Positions 59,510 through 64,000 of a DNA stretch of 64,000 nt are shown one piece after another. The stretch's first letter is position 1. Each line of letters opens with the position of its first letter. The translations under genes were made by a program, and so were the position numbers. The notes below the pieces were generated by a model that was not told the DNA's origin, did no database searches, and saw only the letters and a list, made by a program, of their open reading frames with translations. This stretch comes from Flavobacterium endoglycinae. Lineage in GTDB: Bacteria; Bacteroidota; Bacteroidia; Flavobacteriales; Flavobacteriaceae. The DNA lies in contig NZ_CP071448.1 in assembly GCF_017352115.1 (NCBI RefSeq), positions 3,495,001 to 3,559,000 of the forward strand, given 5' to 3'.

Positions 59510-60316
59510 CTAGTTCAAAGAAAATTCAAACCAAATAGGAATATGGTCTGAAATTTTTCTCGCTTCTTGTAAAGATTCGAACTTTTTATAGAATAAAATA
59601 GTTCCCGAATTGATGTGTTTTAATGTATTTGGCTTGTAAAATATGTTGTCGAATTCAGAAGCGAGGCAATTATCTTCTTTACATTTTTGTTTTAAAGTCG
59701 TTTTTTCTTTTTTCAACATAGAAGAATACCCCATTTTTTTCAATGGATTAAAAACGGTATGCGATTCCGGACAGTTAAAATCTCCTGCAAAAACTAAATT
59801 AAGATCTGGATATTCAGCTGGAAGAAATTTGAAATATTTAATTTCAGTTTCAGGTTGTTTACTTTTGGTAATAGCATGAAAATTAACCAAAGTAAAATTC
59901 TTTTTATTAGTTTCAAATGTGGCAAAATAAGGTTCACGGTCAATTTCGAGATTGTATTTTTTCTCCAGCCAGGCATCACCTTTAAGTTTTACTTTATTCG
60001 TTTTCCAAATAAAAGCATATCGCTCCCTTTTATAACTGTTTCCGCTTGTAGGATCACTAATCCTGTAATCCCATTTAGTTCCTTTCTGATTGAGTAAATT
60101 GACAAGTTGTGCCACAGCTTGAGCTCCTCCGTAACCAGCAACAACCTCTTGTATGGCTATTACATCATAATTATTAACGGTATTGGCAATAAAATTTAAA
60201 GTAGATTGAGATTTTGACTTTCCAAGATTTTCGACATTCCACGAAATAATTTTGACTTGAGAAAAAGACTGGAATGTGATGAGCAGTAAAAGCAAATAAC
60301 CTGTAATGTTTTTCAT
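59510..60316 (-). CDS. Secreted endonuclease/exonuclease/phosphatase family protein
   Basis: 268 residues with a signal peptide (ITGYLLLLLITFQSFSQ). The EEP motifs are all seen: IISWNVENLGKS, IAIQEVVAGYGG, LVNFHAITK, LVFAGDFNCPES and ISDHIPIWFEF, with the catalytic Asp-His at the end. It lacks a T9SS sorting domain and so probably works in the periplasm, unlike the large relative at 20.3 kb. It converges on the amidotransferase-like gene with 3 bases between stops. Confidence 0.9.
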   Translation of the reverse strand: MKNITGYLLLLLITFQSFSQVKIISWNVENLGKSKSQSTLNFIANTVNNYDVIAIQEVVAGYGGAQAVAQLVNLLNQKGTKWDYRISDPTSGNSYKRERYAFIWKTNKVKLKGDAWLEKKYNLEIDREPYFATFETNKKNFTLVNFHAITKSKQPETEIKYFKFLPAEYPDLNLVFAGDFNCPESHTVFNPLKKMGYSSMLKKEKTTLKQKCKEDNCLASEFDNIFYKPNTLKHINSGTILFYKKFESLQEARKISDHIPIWFEFSLN

Positions 60317-60425
60317 GTAATGGTAAAAGTCAAATATATGAATTCTTGATTTTATCTCAGGAGAAATTATTGTTTTTTTTTAAGATAAAACCGACAAATA
60401 TTTAAAGGGAATTAGGAGTGCTTTT

Positions 60426-60659
60426 TTAATGTTTTTTATATCTGTTTTTGAGTGCAGTAGATATAATTATAATTTGTAACACGAGAAGAGTTGGAATAAA
60501 AACAATTTTCCACTCAACCTCAAGCCAGCCTGATTTTTCAGAAACAAATGCGAAACTTATGGATAGAAAAAGACAAAGAAATACGGTTTTCAAAATAATC
60601 TTATTGTTTGAAGTGTTGATTTTAGAGAAATTAAATTTGTATTTTGGTTTCATAAGCAC
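60426..60659 (-). CDS. Small two-helix membrane protein, unknown function
   Basis: 77 residues. Two membrane helices, IILKTVFLCLFLSISFAFVS and WKIVFIPTLLVLQIIIISTAL, with a basic tail KNRYKKH. The start may be the second Met. An open frame of similar length exists on the other strand; this one is preferred because of its membrane-protein pattern and because it follows the response regulator gene on the same strand (20 bases). No family recognised. Confidence 0.5.
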   Translation of the reverse strand: MLMKPKYKFNFSKINTSNNKIILKTVFLCLFLSISFAFVSEKSGWLEVEWKIVFIPTLLVLQIIIISTALKNRYKKH

Positions 60660-60678
60660 AATAAATATTTGTTCAGAA

Positions 60679-61347
60679 TTAAACTAAACCAAAGTCTTTG
60701 GCGATAGCAATTAAATGTACATTGTTGTTTGCTTTAAAATATATTTTTAGCTTGTTGATTCTTTTTTCGATACTGCTTGTGCCATTGGGTACAATCGAAC
60801 GTTCTCTAAATTCTTTAGCAATGCTTTCTAAAATATATCCTTTTGCCAAAAGCTGTAAAATATATATATCATATTGCTCAATTTCCAATAAGGATTTATC
60901 ATTAAAGTTGAAATCTAGATCGGAAGAAAGAATTCTTTCTTCATTGTTAAAAGTTCTTTTTAATGCAACTTTCAGTTCATCAATACTATTTCTTCCTTTT
61001 GAAACATAAGCATTAACTCCTAAATCATTAAAAAGATTTTTGATGCGGTATGATTTGTCCTCAATAGAAAAAACCAGTTTTTTAATCTTTGGCTGTACTT
61101 CATTAACTGCCTCGATAAGTTGATCGCCATTTAAAAGATTAGTTTTTCGATGATCATTTTTAAAAGATAAATCAGTAATTAGTAAATCATAAGGATCTTT
61201 TTCATGTAAAGCCTTTTTTATTTTTAGTATTCCATCGTCACAATATTTTACGTGATCAATTACAGGGATTTCTAATTCTTCCAAAACCTGAACTATTGAC
61301 AAACTGATACTGTCTAAATCTTCTGCAACTAAAACTTTTTTAAACAT
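60679..61347 (-). CDS. Response regulator with atypical helix-turn-helix output domain
   Basis: 222 residues. Receiver domain with E9-D10 and phosphoacceptor D59 (LLITDLSFKND); the usual Lys is present in AYVSKG. The output domain (LEIEQYDIYILQLLAKGYILESIAKEFRERSIVPNGTSSIEKRINKL) resembles a LuxR-type helix-turn-helix but with an inserted loop. It is encoded downstream of a lipoprotein-like sensor kinase gene on the same strand, 124-215 bases away, and is probably its partner. Confidence 0.85.
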   Translation of the reverse strand: MFKKVLVAEDLDSISLSIVQVLEELEIPVIDHVKYCDDGILKIKKALHEKDPYDLLITDLSFKNDHRKTNLLNGDQLIEAVNEVQPKIKKLVFSIEDKSYRIKNLFNDLGVNAYVSKGRNSIDELKVALKRTFNNEERILSSDLDFNFNDKSLLEIEQYDIYILQLLAKGYILESIAKEFRERSIVPNGTSSIEKRINKLKIYFKANNNVHLIAIAKDFGLV

Positions 61348-61470
61348 AGAATTGTATTATAACCTAAAGTAAAATTTATTTTAAGGGTTTTATTAAATCA
61401 AAATTAGCAGTTCCTGTACGCTTTCTTTACGGTTTTCCATATTTTAAGAATTCTGGAATGCTTTAATCTT

Positions 61471-62562
61471 TTATGAAGGGAATTTAAAAGACAACTTAAA
61501 TCCATTCCCCGGATTGGTATCGATAATGATTTCTCCCCGTATATTCTGAATACGGTTTTCTACACTCTGAAGACCGTTATTGTATCTTAAATCTTGTATC
61601 GCAACACCTTTTCCATTATCCGTATAAGTAATCATGATTTTCTTATTGACTTCCTTGAAATTGATGCCTGCTAACGTTGCCTGACTGTGTTTTTTCATGT
61701 TTACCAACAGCTCTTGAAGAACCCTGTAAACCGTAATTTTTTTATTTTTCTCTATACGATTCCAAGAAATAGAATCGAGACCATTTATTAGAAGATTAAT
61801 ATTTGAGGTGTTAAATCCCGAAATCATTTCTTTTAAATAAATCACGAATTTTTCATTGGTTACCACCAAACTGTTTTCTTTAGAAATATCTCTCGTTCTT
61901 GTATAAATCGCCTCGAGATTGTTTAAAAGATGTTCCTTGTTTTCTACTTCCGAAAGATTTTTGTTTTCGGCGAAAGCCATAGTGTGGAAAATATCATTGG
62001 CCAGTTCATCATGCAGTTTTTTAGCAATTCTGATTTCGCTTTGATAAGCAGCTTCAATTTTTTCCTTATTAGTCCTTGATCTAAAATAAAAGTATAAGGC
62101 TAAAACCAAACTAAGCGTAAAGCCAATTATGATATAAGAAGTAATGGTGCGGTTTCTTTGCCTTTCAAGCTGAAGTTCATTTTCCGTTTTATAAGCGGCT
62201 AGTTTTAGATTAAATGCTTTCGAATTTGATTTAGCAGCTAATTGGTTGTATTCTTTTAATTGTACTTTATTGATACTGTCATTTAATTTCATATACCTAA
62301 GTACGTTCTCTTTAAATTCGTTGTCCTTGCTATTATTTATTAATAGCTTTAATGAAATCAGCTCGTTTTGTAGTTTTATAAAATCTTCTGATCTTGAGTC
62401 GGAATTTATAGATTGAGAAGAAACGTTTTCAATGCTGTTTTCAGAAATTGAATACGTTGAAATATCCGGTTTACTTTTTGTAAAAGCGGCTTCCTGACAA
62501 GAAAAAACAATTACAAAAATTAGAATTAAATAGAGAAAAAGAAACTGGTATTTCGGAATCAT
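61471..62562 (-). CDS. Sensor histidine kinase with lipoprotein-like N-terminus
   Basis: 363 residues from MIPKYQFLFLYLILIFVIVFSC; an ATG 30 codons upstream is less likely. The N-terminus looks like a lipoprotein signal (VFSC). A coiled periplasmic part (about 45-155) is followed by a membrane helix (SYIIIGFTLSLVLALYFYF) and a kinase core: SEIRIAKKLHDELANDIFHTMAFAE with the phosphoacceptor His, LQELLVNMKKHSQATLA, TYTDNGKGVAI-like and GLQSVENRIQNIRGEI. If the lipid anchor is real, the sensor part is tethered at both ends, an uncommon topology. Confidence 0.85.
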   Translation of the reverse strand: MIPKYQFLFLYLILIFVIVFSCQEAAFTKSKPDISTYSISENSIENVSSQSINSDSRSEDFIKLQNELISLKLLINNSKDNEFKENVLRYMKLNDSINKVQLKEYNQLAAKSNSKAFNLKLAAYKTENELQLERQRNRTITSYIIIGFTLSLVLALYFYFRSRTNKEKIEAAYQSEIRIAKKLHDELANDIFHTMAFAENKNLSEVENKEHLLNNLEAIYTRTRDISKENSLVVTNEKFVIYLKEMISGFNTSNINLLINGLDSISWNRIEKNKKITVYRVLQELLVNMKKHSQATLAGINFKEVNKKIMITYTDNGKGVAIQDLRYNNGLQSVENRIQNIRGEIIIDTNPGNGFKLSFKFPS

Positions 62563-62668
62563 GAACCAAAAATAAAAATTACAGATTCCTGGCATAGCGT
62601 ATAAATACGGTATTTTCAAAAAGAGCCAAAAAACTTTTTTCCTAATTCTCATTTACAGCTATATACAA

Positions 62669-62697
62669 AGAAACCCTCTGAAGAGAGGGTTTTTGCT
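62669..62697 (-). terminator. Terminator of the AhpD-like gene
   Basis: A perfect 9-bp stem (62671-62679 with 62684-62692, loop GAAG), flanked by A and T tracts, after the stop at 62734. Confidence 0.75.
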
Positions 62698-62733
62698 TTA
62701 GTAAAATTTCATACAAAAAATCTTTATAAAAAA

Positions 62734-63168
62734 TTATACAGCTCTTAATCCTGTTGTAATGGCAAGTCTGTTCCAAGAGTTAATTGTGATAATGGCAAGT
62801 ATAATTTCTGCCAGATATTTATCATCAAATAAACTCGCTGCATTTTGATAAACTTCATCACTAACATGATTAGGGATTAAAGTTACTTGTTCAGTTAACG
62901 CTAAAATTGCTTTTTCTTCTTCAGTGTAAACATCAGCTTCACGCCATGCGCTAATTAAGTATATTCTTTGTTCGGTAATACCATATTTTCTAGCATCAGC
63001 TGTATGCATGTTAATGCAGTAAGCGCAGCCATTAATTTGTGAAGCACGAATTTTGATTAATTCTTTATGTTCTGGAGTTAATGATGTAGAAGAAATATAT
63101 TTTTCTAAATTTACTAACGCTTGATAAGCTTCTGGAGCTGCTTGCGGAATAACGATTCTCGGTTTCAT
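62734..63168 (-). CDS. Carboxymuconolactone decarboxylase family (AhpD-like) protein
   Basis: 144 residues. The all-helical fold with the redox motif GCAYCINMHTADARK (CxxC plus His, like AhpD) is clear, followed by LISAWREADVYTEEEKAILALTEQVTLI. Such proteins reduce peroxiredoxins or act as alkylhydroperoxidase-like reductases. It lies 77 bases downstream of a Crp/Fnr-type regulator gene, with a palindromic site in the space, so control by that regulator is likely. Confidence 0.93.
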   Translation of the reverse strand: MKPRIVIPQAAPEAYQALVNLEKYISSTSLTPEHKELIKIRASQINGCAYCINMHTADARKYGITEQRIYLISAWREADVYTEEEKAILALTEQVTLIPNHVSDEVYQNAASLFDDKYLAEIILAIITINSWNRLAITTGLRAV

Positions 63169-63221
63169 TTTTATTGTTTTAAAAGTTCATTACAAAGGTC
63201 AGTAATGTATACTCTTAAAAA

Positions 63222-63237
63222 CTTGAACTACTTCAAG
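63222..63237. promoter_or_regulatory. Candidate Crp/Fnr-type operator for the AhpD-like gene
   Basis: CTTGAA-CTAC-TTCAAG is a perfect 6-bp inverted repeat with a 4-base spacer, close to the FNR-type pattern TTGAT-N4-ATCAA. On the minus strand a -7-like box (GACCTTTG, 63200-63193) follows; the palindrome would be centred near -41, the usual place for an activator site. Confidence 0.55.
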
Positions 63238-63245
63238 AAATGTAA

Positions 63246-63818
63246 TCAGACCTTTCCCGCTCTGATTTTACTCATAAATTCTGCAGAAAAATCCAGATAG
63301 GAGGCAAGCATATATTGAGGAACACGTTGTACGAAATCTGGTTGTTGGTTTTTAAAATGATTATATCTTTCTTCTGCCGACATCGTAAACAAAAACTTAA
63401 TACGCATTTGTGCAGCTCCAAATGATTTCTGGGAAACAATACGGAAATACCTTTCCAATTTAGGAATCTGTACTAAAATAGATTCTAGAACATTTTTTTC
63501 TAGCACAACGATTTCGCAATTTTCCACTGCCTGGATATAAAAGTGTGAAGGAACATTATTATGATAACTTATATAATCAGTCATCCACCAGTTTTCTATA
63601 CCAAATTGCAAGGTTTGTTCAATACCTTTTGAATTAATTATATACTGTCTGGCACAACCTTTTGCGATGAAGTACATCGTATGGCAAATCTGGCCTTCTT
63701 TTAGCAAATGATCTTTCTTTTTTACTTTTGATGAAAGAATACTCGATTCCAAAAGATCTATTTCTTCAGGTTCTAATGAAACAAACTTTTGTATATGATT
63801 TAAAAGTGCAGTAATCAT
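63246..63818 (-). CDS. Crp/Fnr family transcriptional regulator
   Basis: 190 residues. A cyclic-nucleotide-binding-type beta barrel (about 15-120: HLLKEGQICHTMYFIAKGCARQYIINSKGIEQTLQF) and a long dimer helix are clear. The C-terminal helix-turn-helix is RVPQYMLASYLDFSAEFMSKIR, in which the recognition helix is less typical than in Crp. No cysteines set up as in Fnr for an iron-sulfur cluster. It is encoded upstream of the AhpD-like gene on the same strand. Confidence 0.92.
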   Translation of the reverse strand: MITALLNHIQKFVSLEPEEIDLLESSILSSKVKKKDHLLKEGQICHTMYFIAKGCARQYIINSKGIEQTLQFGIENWWMTDYISYHNNVPSHFYIQAVENCEIVVLEKNVLESILVQIPKLERYFRIVSQKSFGAAQMRIKFLFTMSAEERYNHFKNQQPDFVQRVPQYMLASYLDFSAEFMSKIRAGKV

Positions 63819-63837
63819 AGATGTTTAAATTATGTTT

Positions 63838-63868
63838 TAAAGATAAATCAGATTAGCTGTAAAAGCAA
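63838..63868 (-). promoter_or_regulatory. Candidate promoter of the Crp/Fnr-type gene
   Basis: On the minus strand, TTG (63868-63866), 20 bases, then TATCTTTA (63845-63838, one mismatch), 19 bases before the ATG. The TTG overlaps the foot of the preceding terminator. Confidence 0.45.
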
Positions 63869-63901
63869 AAAACCACTCGTGAGAACGAATGGTTTTTTTA
63901 T
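63866..63901 (-). terminator. Terminator of rplT
   Basis: A stem of about 14 bp including tracts (AAAAAACCACTCGT with ACGAATGGTTTTTT, one G-T type pair, loop GAGA), 40 bases past the rplT stop. Confidence 0.8.
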
Positions 63902-63939
63902 GATAAGTAAGTAAAATCTAAATTGAGTTTATAAAACGT

Positions 63940-64000
63940 TTATTTTACTTTATTAAGTATTGCTTTGAAAGCTTCTGGGTGGTTCATAGCTAAATCTGCA
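63940..64000 (-). CDS. rplT: Large ribosomal subunit protein bL20, C-terminal end (partial)
   Basis: Only the last 19 codons are in the window, reading ADLAMNHPEAFKAILNKVK and stop on the minus strand. This is the typical L20 ending in Bacteroidota. The gene enters from the right edge. L20 is an early assembly protein of the 50S subunit. The short length limits certainty, but the terminator just downstream agrees. Confidence 0.8.
   Translation of the reverse strand, partial: ADLAMNHPEAFKAILNKVK

Noticed and set aside
1..64000. Insertion sequence, prophage, integrative element or defence island
   Set aside because: No transposase, integrase, phage, restriction or toxin-antitoxin gene was recognised; the mobile signs are limited to short non-coding repeats.

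Overview
The window looks like a chromosomal segment of a Flavobacterium-type bacterium (Bacteroidota, Flavobacteriia). Reasons: AT-rich DNA, intergenic TAnnTTTG (-7) promoter boxes with an upstream TTG, almost no Shine-Dalgarno sequences, a type IX secretion sorting domain, DUF4252 and DUF5074-like lipoproteins, a split transketolase, a CarB without its C-terminal regulatory domain, and a zeaxanthin-type carotenoid cluster. No transposase, integrase, phage or CRISPR locus is visible.

Layout. 0-6 kb: end of carB, then a minus-strand ECF sigma/anti-sigma/DUF4252/DUF4252 operon between two secreted S41 peptidases. 6-16.5 kb: a vitamin B12 acquisition region. On the minus strand run cobU, a bluB-cobT fusion, cobS, cobC, then a cobalamin riboswitch, a btuB-like TonB receptor and a BtuG-like propeller lipoprotein; on the plus strand run btuF-, btuC- and btuD-like ABC transporter genes. 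16.5-32 kb: RNA modification enzymes (trmL, an RsuA-family pseudouridine synthase), small unknowns, an SDR, a large T9SS-secreted nuclease-like protein, a second ECF sigma factor coupled to a membrane-anchored beta-barrel protein, rmuC, a thioesterase, VOC and YceI proteins.

31-41 kb: a light-response and pigment region. A MerR/B12-binding (CarH/LitR-like) regulator heads crtI, crtB, crtZ, an SRPBCC gene and a photolyase. It is flanked by a TIGR01777 epimerase and a divergent TetR/ABC1-kinase pair. Its spacers hold three copies of a 110-150 bp inverted-repeat element; a fourth lies at 29.3 kb. The B12 uptake genes at 6-16 kb plausibly supply the chromophore for this regulator.

41-64 kb: a TPR protein, a tRNA cluster (3 Lys, 1 Leu), aroK, a phosphoribosyltransferase, an S4 protein, an FKBP isomerase with calcium-binding-like repeats, split transketolase, tgt (without zinc-site cysteines), lptG-like permease, a DMT transporter, accA, dnaB, two sensor-kinase/response-regulator pairs, an amidotransferase-like secreted protein, an EEP nuclease, an AhpD-like protein with a Crp/Fnr regulator and a candidate operator, and the 3' end of rplT at the right edge.

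The best second-look items are the B12-light link (riboswitch, bluB-cobT fusion, CarH-like regulator), the inverted-repeat element family in the pigment operon, the zinc-site loss in Tgt, the sigma-coupled barrel protein, and the operator-like palindromes at 32.4 and 63.2 kb. I see no wholly new defence or mobile system.
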